A DNA stretch of 21,827 bases from Oscillospiraceae bacterium (GTDB lineage Bacteria > Bacillota > Clostridia > Oscillospirales > Oscillospiraceae), in NCBI GenBank assembly GCA_020866945.1, contig JAJBVW010000145.1:1-21827 (forward strand), read 5' to 3'. Positions within the stretch are counted from its first letter, which is position 1. Each line of letters opens with the position of its first letter. This document shows, piece by piece, positions 7,521-14,803 of the stretch. The translations under genes were made by a program, and so were the position numbers. The notes under the pieces were generated by a model. The model did not search any database and was not told where the DNA came from. It was given only the letters and a program-made list of their open reading frames with translations.

Positions 7521-8542
7521 TGATGCTGGACACGATGGAAACGCTGTGCTGCCTGGATGGAGTATCCGGCAGTGAGGACGAGGTGCGCGACTATATCCTG
7601 GAACGCGCCATGCCCTTTGCAGATGAGATACGCACCGACCCCATGGGGAATCTGATGATTTTCAAAAAAGGCGCGGCAGTACCCAGTCGGCGGGTTATGC
7701 TCTGCGCTCATATGGATGAAGTTGGCCTGATGGTGACGGGCATCACGGATGAGGGGTATCTTCACTTTGATGCCTGCGGCGGCATAGACCGGCGGGTGCT
7801 GATAGGAAAGCGTGTGTTCGTTGGAGCTATGCGGACAAAGGGCGTTGTCGGTTCCAAGGCTATACACCTGACTACAGCGGAGCAGCGCAAGACGCTTCCG
7901 AAGCTTTCCGATATGTATATAGACATTGGCGCGCCGGACAAAACGGCGGCGGAGGCCCTTGTAAGCCTTGGGGACACTGTGGCCTTTGACGATGCGGTCA
8001 TACGCTTCGGAGACGGCTTTATCAAGACCAAGGCCATAGACGACCGGGTGGGCTGCGCTACTATGCTGGAGCTGATAGAGAGTCAGCTTCCCTGCGACTG
8101 CTGGTTTGCCTTCACCGTGCAGGAGGAGGTAGGCTGCCGCGGCGCGATGATTGCGGCCCGGAGCATTGAGCCGGAAACCGCACTCATTTTGGAGACCACC
8201 ACGGCGGCGGATATTCCAGGCGTAGAGGGTGCAGCCCGCGTATGCTGCCTGGGCCAGGGCGTCGTCATCCCCTTTATGGACAAGGGAACGATATACGACA
8301 AGACTCTGTATGCCACATTGGGCCGTCTGGCGGAGGAAAATAACATTCCCTGGCAGACTAAGACCCGCATAGCTGGGGGCACGGATGCCGGCGCCGTTCA
8401 GCGCAGCGGCAGAGGAGTGCAGGTGGCGGCTCTCTCTGTGCCTGTGCGAAACATTCACTCCTCCGCCAGCGTCGCGAAAATCAGCGAGTGCGAGGATCAA
8501 TATAGGCTGGCGCGTCTGTTTTTGCAGGAGATGACAAAATAA
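7520..8542 (+). CDS. M42-family metallopeptidase, copy 2
   Basis: 340 residues from ATG 7520, which shares its A with the TGA of the previous gene; ATG 7523 is an equally possible start. Metal and catalytic residues are conserved: His64 and Asp66 in CAHMDEVG, Asp174/Asp175 in KAIDDR, Glu202/Glu203 in VQEEVGCRG, Glu225 in ILETTT, and His313 in NIHSSAS. The two copies share the fold but differ clearly, for example Glu225 here against Asp229 in copy 1 and different lid regions. They look like an old duplication with distinct substrate preference (inferred), not a recent repeat. Confidence 0.93.
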   Translation: MMLDTMETLCCLDGVSGSEDEVRDYILERAMPFADEIRTDPMGNLMIFKKGAAVPSRRVMLCAHMDEVGLMVTGITDEGYLHFDACGGIDRRVLIGKRVFVGAMRTKGVVGSKAIHLTTAEQRKTLPKLSDMYIDIGAPDKTAAEALVSLGDTVAFDDAVIRFGDGFIKTKAIDDRVGCATMLELIESQLPCDCWFAFTVQEEVGCRGAMIAARSIEPETALILETTTAADIPGVEGAARVCCLGQGVVIPFMDKGTIYDKTLYATLGRLAEENNIPWQTKTRIAGGTDAGAVQRSGRGVQVAALSVPVRNIHSSASVAKISECEDQYRLARLFLQEMTK

Positions 8543-8545
8543 TCG

Positions 8546-8574
8546 TCATTTTTTAGTCTATGTGCCCATAAGCT
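8546..8574 (+). promoter_or_regulatory. Sigma-E-type promoter for yunB
   Basis: TCATTTT (8546-8552), a 14-base spacer, then CATAAGCT (8567-8574). The -35 matches the sigma-E consensus KMATATT at six of seven positions and the -10 has the CATA...T core. Spacing equals that of the site before the SipL-like gene. In Bacillus subtilis yunB belongs to the sigma-E regulon, which agrees. Confidence 0.65.
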
Positions 8575-8595
8575 GTCTATAAAAGGGGGTGGCTT

Positions 8596-9261
8596 ATGGG
8601 GGCGAAAAGATGGCCCCGGCGGGCAGCCATGGGGCAGAGGAGCTTTTTCCGCTCTGCAAGGCGGACACTGCTTGTGCTGTTGGCGGGATTTGTGGTCGTC
8701 GTCATTGTCATAGGAAGCCTTATCTTTCGCAATCTGGTGACAGAGCTTTCTGTTACCGCTGCAAATGACGCGGTGGTTGCTGCTATTAACGCCATTGTAA
8801 AGGAAGTTATGGCGGATGACAGCTTTGACGCGGACAGCCTCGTTGTGTTGGAACGAGATTCCAGCGGCGGCGTGACTGCAGTTACTGCAAACGTGGCAGC
8901 AATCAATACCCTTGCGGCGGAGGTGCTGACCCGAGCGGAGGAACAGACCTCCCAGGATGTCATCACTGTTTCCATCCCTTTGGGGAATCTTGCAGGCAGT
9001 ATGCTGTTTACAAACCGGGGGCCGGACATCAACGTGGACGTAATCATGCTGTCCTCCAGTGAATCCGGCTTCCGAAGTGAGCTTTCCAGCGCGGGGATAA
9101 ATCAGACCCGGCATCAGCTCTATCTTGACCTGACCGTCACAATCTCGCTTTTGCTGCCTTGGAAATCCGTGAGCACTTCCGTGGATACGGAGATACTGGT
9201 CTCAGAGACTGTCATTGTGGGCGAAGTCCCGGAAAGCTATGTGAATTGGGAGAATAACTGA
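8596..9261 (+). CDS. yunB: Sporulation protein YunB
   Basis: 221 residues with a basic N-terminus, one membrane helix (about residues 24-44) and an outward-facing domain. The segment with SIPLGNLAGS and LFTNRGPDINV, followed by the late LPWKSVSTSV and TVIVGEVPESY motifs, is typical of YunB, a membrane-anchored protein made in the mother cell and needed for efficient sporulation in Bacillus; its biochemical role is unknown. ATG 8596 follows AAAGGGGGTGG. A sigma-E-type promoter lies 21 bases upstream of it. The stop is two bases before the ligA start, so ligA may be expressed partly from this promoter. Confidence 0.9.
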   Translation: MGAKRWPRRAAMGQRSFFRSARRTLLVLLAGFVVVVIVIGSLIFRNLVTELSVTAANDAVVAAINAIVKEVMADDSFDADSLVVLERDSSGGVTAVTANVAAINTLAAEVLTRAEEQTSQDVITVSIPLGNLAGSMLFTNRGPDINVDVIMLSSSESGFRSELSSAGINQTRHQLYLDLTVTISLLLPWKSVSTSVDTEILVSETVIVGEVPESYVNWENN

Positions 9262-9263
9262 TA

Positions 9264-9527
9264 ATGGAAGAAACAAAAGAGCAATATGACCAGCTTGTAG
9301 AAAAGCTTCTGGCACTGTCTGTGGCCTATTACGACAACGACGCGCCTCTGGTCTCCGATTTTGAATACGACCGCATGAACAACGAGCTGAAACGCCTGGA
9401 GGCGGAGCACCCGGATTGGGTTCGGCCTGATTCTCCGACCCAGCACGTCGGGGGCCATGTCAGCGAGGCGTTTGCCCCGGTAGAGCACGAGGTGCCGCTG
9501 GAGAGTTTGGCGGACGTGTTCTCCTAG
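9264..9527 (+). CDS. ligA: NAD-dependent DNA ligase, N-terminal fragment (domain Ia) ending at an in-frame TAG
   Basis: First 87 codons of LigA. It contains domain Ia, which binds the nicotinamide mononucleotide part of NAD, with the typical segment SVAYYDNDAPLVSDFEYDR and the conserved EHEVPLESLADVFS. In intact ligases the chain runs straight on into the adenylation domain. Here codon 88 is TAG (9525-9527), and the same frame resumes with EEVAGFVNRMDA, which reads as uninterrupted LigA. Start at ATG 9264, two bases after yunB, with GGGAG upstream. Alone this fragment cannot ligate. It may be a true nonsense mutation, a suppressed codon, or a sequence error. Confidence 0.85.
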   Translation: MEETKEQYDQLVEKLLALSVAYYDNDAPLVSDFEYDRMNNELKRLEAEHPDWVRPDSPTQHVGGHVSEAFAPVEHEVPLESLADVFS

Positions 9528-9533
9528 GAAGAG

Positions 9534-11237
9534 GTGGCAGGCTTTGTCAATCGGATGGACGCCGCTGTTTCGGCAGCGCATGTTTATGTGACGGAGCCGA
9601 AGATAGACGGCCTTTCTGTGGTGGTGGAATACCGTGGCGGGGTCTTTTATCGGGGCGCTACCCGTGGCAACGGTCAGGTAGGGGAGGATGTGACAGAAAA
9701 CCTCCGAACTATCCGCAGTCTGCCGAAAAAGCTGCATAACGCTCCGCGCCGCATCATTGTCCGAGGCGAGGTGTATATGTCCCACGAGACCTTCCAGGCT
9801 ATCAATAAACGGCGGGAGATAGAAGGGCAGCCGCTTCTGGCAAATCCCAGAAACGCCGCCGCCGGTTCCCTCCGCCAGCCGGACGCGAAGATTTGCGCCC
9901 AGCGGATGCTGGCCATCATCCTTTTCAACATCCAGCTTGCCGAGGGCGTGACCTATCAAAACCACTATGAAACACTGGAGGCCATGTCTGCCATGGGCTT
10001 TCCCGTGGTGCCGCACACCCTCTGTCAAACGCCGGAGGATTGCACCAGAACCATTGAGGCCATTGGTGAGGGGCGGGAGACTTATCCCTATGACATTGAT
10101 GGGGCCGTTGTCAAGCTGAACGACCTGGCGCAGCGGGAGGCTCTGGGCAGTACGGCCAAATATCCCCGCTGGGCGGTGGCCTATAAATACCCGCCAGAGA
10201 AAAAGCCAAGCCGGGTCGTAGACATTATCGTCCAGGTGGGACGTACCGGCGTTCTGACTCCGAAGGCGGTGATAGAGCCGATACGCCTGGCCGGTACGAC
10301 CGTGACCAACGCTACCCTGCATAACCAGGATTTTATCGAAAACCTGGGCGTGAATATTGGGGACACAGTGCTTGTGCAAAAAGCCGGCGAAATTATCCCG
10401 GAGGTGCTGGAGGTAACGGAAAAGTGCAGTGAGGCGGCGTTCCACCTGCCAGAGGTTTGCCCTGTTTGCGGGGCGCCTGTGGCCCGGGATCCGGATGGGG
10501 CCGCTATGCGCTGCACGGGAGTGGAATGTCCTGCCCAAAGGCTTCGAAATATCGTTCACTTTGCCTCCAAGGAGGCTATGGACATAGACGGTCTTGGTCC
10601 GGCGGTGGTGGAGGCTCTGGATAAGCAGGGGCTTATTCACACCCCGGCAGAGCTTTATTATTTGGATGCCCAATCCGTCGCCACAGCGGAGCGGATGGGA
10701 CAAAAATCAGCGGAAAACCTCATCGCGGCCATCGAGGGCAGCAAGACCCAGGGCCTTGCCCGGCTGCTGTGCGCCTTTGGTATCCGACAGGTGGGGGCGA
10801 AGGCAGCGAAGGTGCTGGCGCGGCATTTTGCCACGCTGGATGACCTGATGGCTGCCACGGTAGATGAGCTGACTGTTATCGACGATGTCGGCCCTGTCAC
10901 GGCGGGCTATCTCACCGAGTGGTTTGCCAGCCCTCAAAGTCAGCACCAGATAGAGCTTCTGCGCGAGGCCGGGGTGTCCTTTGACAGCACGGAGGAGATA
11001 GAGGACACGCGCTTCGCGGGCAAGACATTTGTACTGACCGGCACGCTGGAGCAATTCACACGGTCAGAGGCGGAGGCTGTCATCGAGCGCTTCGGCGGTA
11101 AAACCTCTGGATCTGTGTCGAAAAAAACCAGCTATGTCCTGGCAGGGGAAAATCCCGGTTCCAAGCTGACAAAGGCTCAGGAGCTTGGTATCGAAATTCT
11201 TACAGAAGAACAGTTCCAGGCGCTGATAGCGCCATAA
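9534..11237 (+). CDS. ligA: NAD-dependent DNA ligase, remainder (adenylation to BRCT) after in-frame TAG
   Basis: 567 residues continuing the ligA frame. The full gene would encode 657 residues, the normal length. Motifs (numbering within this piece): catalytic Lys23 in KIDG, TRGNG and GEDVT, RGEVYM, NPRNAAAGSLRQ, DIDGAVVK, the OB-fold VGRTGVLTPKAV, and the four-cysteine zinc finger starting CPVCG and ending CTGVECPAQ. Helix-hairpin-helix repeats and a C-terminal BRCT domain (about 490-567) complete it. All appear intact. Independent translation would need GTG 9534 or ATG 9555, neither with a well-spaced ribosome site (GGAAG is only about 3 bases from the GTG). Without domain Ia it could not self-adenylate from NAD, though it might act on pre-adenylated nicks (inferred). 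A hairpin follows the stop. Confidence 0.85.
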   Translation: MAGFVNRMDAAVSAAHVYVTEPKIDGLSVVVEYRGGVFYRGATRGNGQVGEDVTENLRTIRSLPKKLHNAPRRIIVRGEVYMSHETFQAINKRREIEGQPLLANPRNAAAGSLRQPDAKICAQRMLAIILFNIQLAEGVTYQNHYETLEAMSAMGFPVVPHTLCQTPEDCTRTIEAIGEGRETYPYDIDGAVVKLNDLAQREALGSTAKYPRWAVAYKYPPEKKPSRVVDIIVQVGRTGVLTPKAVIEPIRLAGTTVTNATLHNQDFIENLGVNIGDTVLVQKAGEIIPEVLEVTEKCSEAAFHLPEVCPVCGAPVARDPDGAAMRCTGVECPAQRLRNIVHFASKEAMDIDGLGPAVVEALDKQGLIHTPAELYYLDAQSVATAERMGQKSAENLIAAIEGSKTQGLARLLCAFGIRQVGAKAAKVLARHFATLDDLMAATVDELTVIDDVGPVTAGYLTEWFASPQSQHQIELLREAGVSFDSTEEIEDTRFAGKTFVLTGTLEQFTRSEAEAVIERFGGKTSGSVSKKTSYVLAGENPGSKLTKAQELGIEILTEEQFQALIAP

Positions 11238-11250
11238 TCCATACACAATA

Positions 11251-11295
11251 AAATCCCTCTTTGCATAGGATGGCTTGCAAAGGGGGATTTCTTTT
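11251..11295 (+). terminator. Terminator-like hairpin of ligA carrying the cotJAB ribosome site
   Basis: Arms 11251-11265 and 11276-11290 form 15 bp with a single G-U pair and a 10-base loop, followed by CTTTT. The right arm contains AAAGGGGG, the only Shine-Dalgarno for the TTG start at 11294, and that start codon sits inside the T-run. As at 1971-2010, termination and translation of the next gene appear to share one structure. Confidence 0.7.
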
Positions 11296-11740
11296 GACAA
11301 ATAATAATACCTGCACGTATAGACAAGGGGCGCTTCCTTCCTGCGCGCCGCTGGCGGTGCCTATGGTGGCTCCGCAGCAAAGCAGTCAGCCGGCATATGA
11401 AAGCGCCGAGGCATTGGCAAAGGGCACGCTTTTTCCCGGCCTTGATCTGCCGTTTATGGATTATGTAGCCACCGGCGCGGCGGAAAACACGCCGCTGGCG
11501 GAGCTAATGGCTCTGGACTTCGTCCTTCAGGAGCTTGCACTGTATCTGGACACTCACCCGGATGACACTGAGGCGTTTAAAACCTGGAAGAGCTTTGTCT
11601 CCCTGGCAGAGAAAGGCCGCAAGCGGTATGTGGAGCTATACGGCCCCGTTATGCGCCAGGATACGGTAAATTGCAATTCCTGGGTCTGGCCCGAGGATCC
11701 CTGGCCCTGGGATAACAGCGGAAAGGCAGGGAAGAACTGA
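11294..11740 (+). CDS. cotJB: Spore coat fusion protein CotJA-CotJB
   Basis: 148 residues from TTG 11294, 8 bases after AAGGGGG. Residues 35-56 (AYESAEALAKGTLFPGLDLP) carry the CotJA signature. Residues 66-140 are a complete CotJB, with LDFVLQELALYLDTHPDD, a basic middle, ELYGPV, and the terminal Trp-rich WVWPEDPWPWD. In Bacillus these are separate genes cotJA and cotJB; here they form one chain joined by a short linker (VATGAAENTP), with no stop or second start between them. CotJ proteins are coat components made in the mother cell and assembled with CotJC. The stop overlaps the cotJC ATG by one base, giving tight coupling and probably equal amounts. I found no convincing sigma-E promoter in the 56 bases after ligA. 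Confidence 0.88.
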   Translation: MTNNNTCTYRQGALPSCAPLAVPMVAPQQSSQPAYESAEALAKGTLFPGLDLPFMDYVATGAAENTPLAELMALDFVLQELALYLDTHPDDTEAFKTWKSFVSLAEKGRKRYVELYGPVMRQDTVNCNSWVWPEDPWPWDNSGKAGKN

Positions 11741-12348
11741 TGTTTGTATATGAAAAAAAGCTGCAATATCCGGTCCGCATTAAAAATCCAAATCCTGCTA
11801 TGGCAAAATTTATCATCACCCAATACGGCGGGCCGGACGGTGAGCTGAGTGCATCTTTGCGTTATCTTAGCCAGCGATACTCCATGCCTTACCCGGAACT
11901 TAAGGCCGTTTTGACGGATATTGGCGTGGAGGAATTGGGGCATCTTGAAATGATTGGCACCATCGTCCATCAGCTCACACGAAATATGACGATAGAGCAG
12001 GTCAAGGAGGCCGGATTCCAGGAATATTTCGTGGATCACACTGCCGGCGTATACGCCCAGGCCGCCGCAGGCTGGCCATTCAATGCGGCAAGCTTTGCCG
12101 TGAAGGGTGACGTGATTGCGGATCTTACAGAGGATATGGGCGCTGAGCAAAAGGCAAGAGCAACCTATGACAATATCCTTCGCATGGCCGATGATCCGGA
12201 CGTAATAGATGTTATCCGTTTTCTGAGGGAACGTGAGGTCGTTCACTTCCAGCGCTTTGGCGAAGCCATGGAGCTTGCCACCTCTCAGATGGACAAACGG
12301 AACGTCTATGCTGTGAACCCCGCTTTTGACAAGCCTGCAAGAAAATAA
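11740..12348 (+). CDS. cotJC: CotJC, manganese catalase-family spore coat protein
   Basis: 202 residues of the four-helix-bundle manganese catalase family. Likely dimanganese ligands are present: Glu35 (GGPDGELSASL), Glu65 and His68 (EELGHLEM), Glu136 (DMGAEQKAR) and His169 (REREVVHFQ). The site thus looks competent to break down hydrogen peroxide, and the protein is expected in the spore coat. It starts at ATG 11740, sharing one base with the previous stop. A terminator begins at its own stop codon. Length and C-terminus match short CotJC-type members, which lack the extended tail of larger catalases. Confidence 0.94.
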   Translation: MFVYEKKLQYPVRIKNPNPAMAKFIITQYGGPDGELSASLRYLSQRYSMPYPELKAVLTDIGVEELGHLEMIGTIVHQLTRNMTIEQVKEAGFQEYFVDHTAGVYAQAAAGWPFNAASFAVKGDVIADLTEDMGAEQKARATYDNILRMADDPDVIDVIRFLREREVVHFQRFGEAMELATSQMDKRNVYAVNPAFDKPARK

Positions 12349-12380
12349 AAATCCATCAACTGCATAGTTAGTGGATTTTT
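12347..12380 (+). terminator. Terminator of the cotJ operon
   Basis: Left arm 12347-12361 (AAAAATCCATCAACT) and right arm 12366-12380 (AGTTAGTGGATTTTT) form 15 pairs with one G-U and one C-A mismatch, loop GCAT. The right arm ends in a five-T run. It starts at the cotJC stop codon itself. Confidence 0.85.
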
Positions 12381-12472
12381 ATGAATATGGAATGATAAAT
12401 GACAGCTATCCCAAGATTCTATAACGAATCTTAATTTTCCCTTAACACGACAAAATTCAAAAAATGGCACAA

Positions 12473-12510
12473 ATTATTGCCTGATTTATGCAAATAAATC
12501 CGGCAATAAT
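12473..12510 (-). terminator. Hairpin downstream of the phosphofructokinase gene
   Basis: Arms 12473-12488 and 12495-12510 are inverted copies of 16 bases with one mismatch and a six-base loop, 24 bases past the minus-strand stop. On the minus strand a six-T run (12461-12466 region) comes about eight bases after the stem. This is a little far for an ideal intrinsic terminator, so it may instead act as an mRNA 3' end stabiliser. The remaining bases between 12381 and 12472 show no gene. Confidence 0.55.
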
Positions 12511-12533
12511 TGAATATATATCAGGTTTTGGTT

Positions 12534-13772
12534 TTATGCCTGAATCTTTTTTAGCTTTGCATATCGAGGAAGAGAATATTCAGTGGGGCGTTCCGGCTCA
12601 CCCTGTATCAGCGGAAGAGCGTAGTTGATGAACTCCTGTGTTACAAAGTTGCCGTCCTTGTTTATCCACTCCAGAGGAACCTTTTTCTCTGCATTGGCCA
12701 CTGCGGACAGGGGTATCAGAATGGTCTTGCAGGCATATTTGCCGTTCTCGTCGGCCCGCTCAAAGGCTACCATCTTGCCGGTCTCTCCGACAACAGCGGA
12801 TTCAACTGCCACCCGGCCAGCCAGTTCCGCTTCCTCCACGTCGGTCTTGGAGGCAAGATGCGCGCCGCAGCGCTGCAGAAGGCTCAACTCAATGGGGCGT
12901 ACCTTGGCACCGGTGCGCTCTTTGACAATTTCCGCCAGGCGAGAAGCAAGCCCTCCAAGCTGTGCGTGGCCAAAGCCATCGGTGCTGCTGGTCTGAGCTT
13001 GGGAAACAAAGGTACCGTCCGCAAAATGAAGTCCTTCAGAAACGGCGGCCAGGCAGCTGCCCTTTTCTTTATAGATGCGTTCCACGTCGGTCAAAAACGC
13101 CTCCATGTCGAAGTCCCGCTCCGGCAGATAGACTAGATCCGGCCCCGCGCCGAAATAACTGCCCAGGGCGGCGGAGCCGGCCAGCCATCCGGCGTGGCGG
13201 CCCATAATTTCAATAATTGTCACCTGACCAGTGGGGTAAACCCGACTGTCCCGCGAGACCTCCATGCAGCTTGTGGCGATATATTTTGCCGCAGATCCAA
13301 AGCCGGGGCAGTGGTCAGTGCCATAAAGGTCGTTGTCTATGGTCTTGGGGATTCCCATCACACGGCACTCCCAGCCGGAACGGGCCATATAGCGGCTGAT
13401 TTTGTCGCAGGTGTCCATGGAATCGTTGCCGCCGTTATAGAAGAAATAGCGGACGTTATGCTTTTTGAATACCTCCAAAATGCGCTTATAGTCGGTGTCG
13501 TCCACGTCCGGGTCAGCCAGCTTATACCGGCAGGAGCCAAGCTCCGAGGCAGGAGTGTTTTTCAGGTAGGCCAGCTCCGCAGGGTCTTCAAGCCCCATGT
13601 CGTAGAGCTTGTCTCCCAGCACGCCGGTTATTCCGTGGTCCGCGCCGAGAACCTGGGTAATCTCCTCTGTGGCCAGAGCCGCGGTGATAGCGCCATAGGC
13701 GCTGGCGTTTATGACCGACGTTGGCCCGCCGGACTGCCCGATAATACAGGCGCCCACAAGTTTTTCAGCCAT
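12534..13772 (-). CDS. pfp: 6-phosphofructokinase, pyrophosphate-dependent type
   Basis: 412 residues from the ATG at 13772, which follows GGAGG by 7 bases on the minus strand. The enzyme phosphorylates fructose 6-phosphate. Features: GQSGGPTSVIN at the N-terminus (12-22), GGNDSMDT (114-121), PKTIDND (142-148, with catalytic Asp146) and MGRHAGW (190-196). Asn-Asp after the Gly pair and Lys in PKTIDND are marks of the pyrophosphate-using group; ATP enzymes have GGDGS and PGTIDND. The reaction would be reversible and spare ATP. An in-frame upstream extension exists but lacks a ribosome site and family similarity. Transcribed away from fba with interleaved promoters. Phosphate donor is inferred from motifs, not proven. 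Confidence 0.9.
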   Translation of the reverse strand: MAEKLVGACIIGQSGGPTSVINASAYGAITAALATEEITQVLGADHGITGVLGDKLYDMGLEDPAELAYLKNTPASELGSCRYKLADPDVDDTDYKRILEVFKKHNVRYFFYNGGNDSMDTCDKISRYMARSGWECRVMGIPKTIDNDLYGTDHCPGFGSAAKYIATSCMEVSRDSRVYPTGQVTIIEIMGRHAGWLAGSAALGSYFGAGPDLVYLPERDFDMEAFLTDVERIYKEKGSCLAAVSEGLHFADGTFVSQAQTSSTDGFGHAQLGGLASRLAEIVKERTGAKVRPIELSLLQRCGAHLASKTDVEEAELAGRVAVESAVVGETGKMVAFERADENGKYACKTILIPLSAVANAEKKVPLEWINKDGNFVTQEFINYALPLIQGEPERPTEYSLPRYAKLKKIQA

Positions 13773-13815
13773 GGTATGTCCTCCAAAATTAAGTTTATTA
13801 TTATCGAGGTTTGTA

Positions 13816-13844
13816 TTGATTATAACACGGTTTTGCGGTAAAAT
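13816..13844 (+). promoter_or_regulatory. Sigma-A promoter of fba
   Basis: TTGATT (13816-13821), a 17-base spacer and TAAAAT (13839-13844). Predicted transcription starts near 13851, giving a very short leader that begins about at the AAAGGAG ribosome site (13851-13857 region). It lies almost exactly on top of the opposite promoter of the kinase gene. Confidence 0.7.
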
Positions 13845-13847
13845 AAA
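13819..13847 (-). promoter_or_regulatory. Sigma-A promoter of the phosphofructokinase gene
   Basis: On the minus strand TTTATT (13847-13842), a 17-base spacer and a perfect TATAAT (13824-13819) preceded by TGT, an extended -10. The -35 of each promoter overlaps the -10 of the other, so RNA polymerase cannot occupy both at once. Confidence 0.7.
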
Positions 13848-13866
13848 GAAAAAGGAGTGATATTTC

Positions 13867-14802
13867 ATGCCAATCGTAACAACAACCGAAATGTTTGAGA
13901 AAGCCTACAAGGGCGGCTACGCCATCGGGGCCTTCAACGTCAACAACATGGAGATCGTCCAGGGCATCACGGAGGCGGCCGCAGAGGTAAATTCTCCTCT
14001 GCTCCTCCAGGTGTCTGCCGGTGCGCGGAAATATGCAAAGCACGTCTACCTCACGAGGCTGGTAGAGGCTGCGGTGGTGGATACAGGTCTGCCCATTGCC
14101 CTGCACCTCGATCACGGCGCTGACTTTGACATCTGCAAGAGCTGCGTGGACGGGGGCTTCACCTCCGTTATGATAGACGGTTCTTCCCGCAGCTTTGAGG
14201 ACAACATCGCCGTCACCCGTCAGGTGGTGGAGTATGCCCATGACCACGGCGTTGTGGTTGAAGGCGAGCTTGGCCGCCTGGAAGGCGTGGAGGACGATGT
14301 GGTCGTCTCCGCCGAAGATTCCAGTTATACCCGTCCGGAGGATGTGCAGGAATTTGTGGAGCGCACCGGAGTGGATTCCCTGGCTATTGCCATCGGTACC
14401 AGCCACGGGGCCTATAAATTCAAGCCCGGCACAAAGCCCCAGCTCCGCTTTGATATTCTGGAGGAGGTTGCTCAGCGTCTTCCCGGATTCCCCATTGTTC
14501 TGCACGGCGCTTCCAGCGTTATCCCAAAGTATGTGGACATCATCAACGCCAACGGCGGCAAGCTGGTGGACGCCATCGGCGTGCCGGAGGATATGCTCCG
14601 CAAGGCCGCGTCCATGGCCGTTTGCAAAATCAATATCGACTCCGACCTGCGCCTGGCCATGACCGCTGGCATCCGCCAGCATTTCAATGAGCATCCTGAG
14701 CATTTTGACCCCCGTCAGTATCTGACCGTTGGCCGCGACTATATCCGCGAGCTTGTGAAGGACAAAATTGTAAATGTCCTCGGGAGCGACGGGAAAGCGT
14801 AA
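13867..14802 (+). CDS. fba: Class II fructose-bisphosphate aldolase
   Basis: 311 residues. Zinc-dependent aldolase cleaving fructose 1,6-bisphosphate in glycolysis. Family motifs are complete: Asp82-His83 in LHLDHG, the flexible-loop region VEGELGRLEG (131-140), His180 in GTSHGAYKF, His213 in VLHGASSV, and NIDSD (256-260) for phosphate and substrate contacts. ATG 13867 follows AAAGGAG by about 9 bases. It is the natural partner of the divergently transcribed phosphofructokinase, which makes its substrate. The downstream P-type ATPase-like gene starts 1 base after the stop, so it should be cotranscribed. Confidence 0.96.
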   Translation: MPIVTTTEMFEKAYKGGYAIGAFNVNNMEIVQGITEAAAEVNSPLLLQVSAGARKYAKHVYLTRLVEAAVVDTGLPIALHLDHGADFDICKSCVDGGFTSVMIDGSSRSFEDNIAVTRQVVEYAHDHGVVVEGELGRLEGVEDDVVVSAEDSSYTRPEDVQEFVERTGVDSLAIAIGTSHGAYKFKPGTKPQLRFDILEEVAQRLPGFPIVLHGASSVIPKYVDIINANGGKLVDAIGVPEDMLRKAASMAVCKINIDSDLRLAMTAGIRQHFNEHPEHFDPRQYLTVGRDYIRELVKDKIVNVLGSDGKA

Positions 14803-14803
14803 T

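Noticed and set aside
9237..10703. Long minus-strand open frame opposite ligA
   Set aside because: LigA motifs on the plus strand are complete; the opposite frame has low-complexity His/Arg-rich content typical of shadows.
11240..11271. CATACACA and CATAGGAT as sigma-E -10 boxes for cotJ
   Set aside because: Neither has a KMATATT-like element at 14-15 bases upstream.
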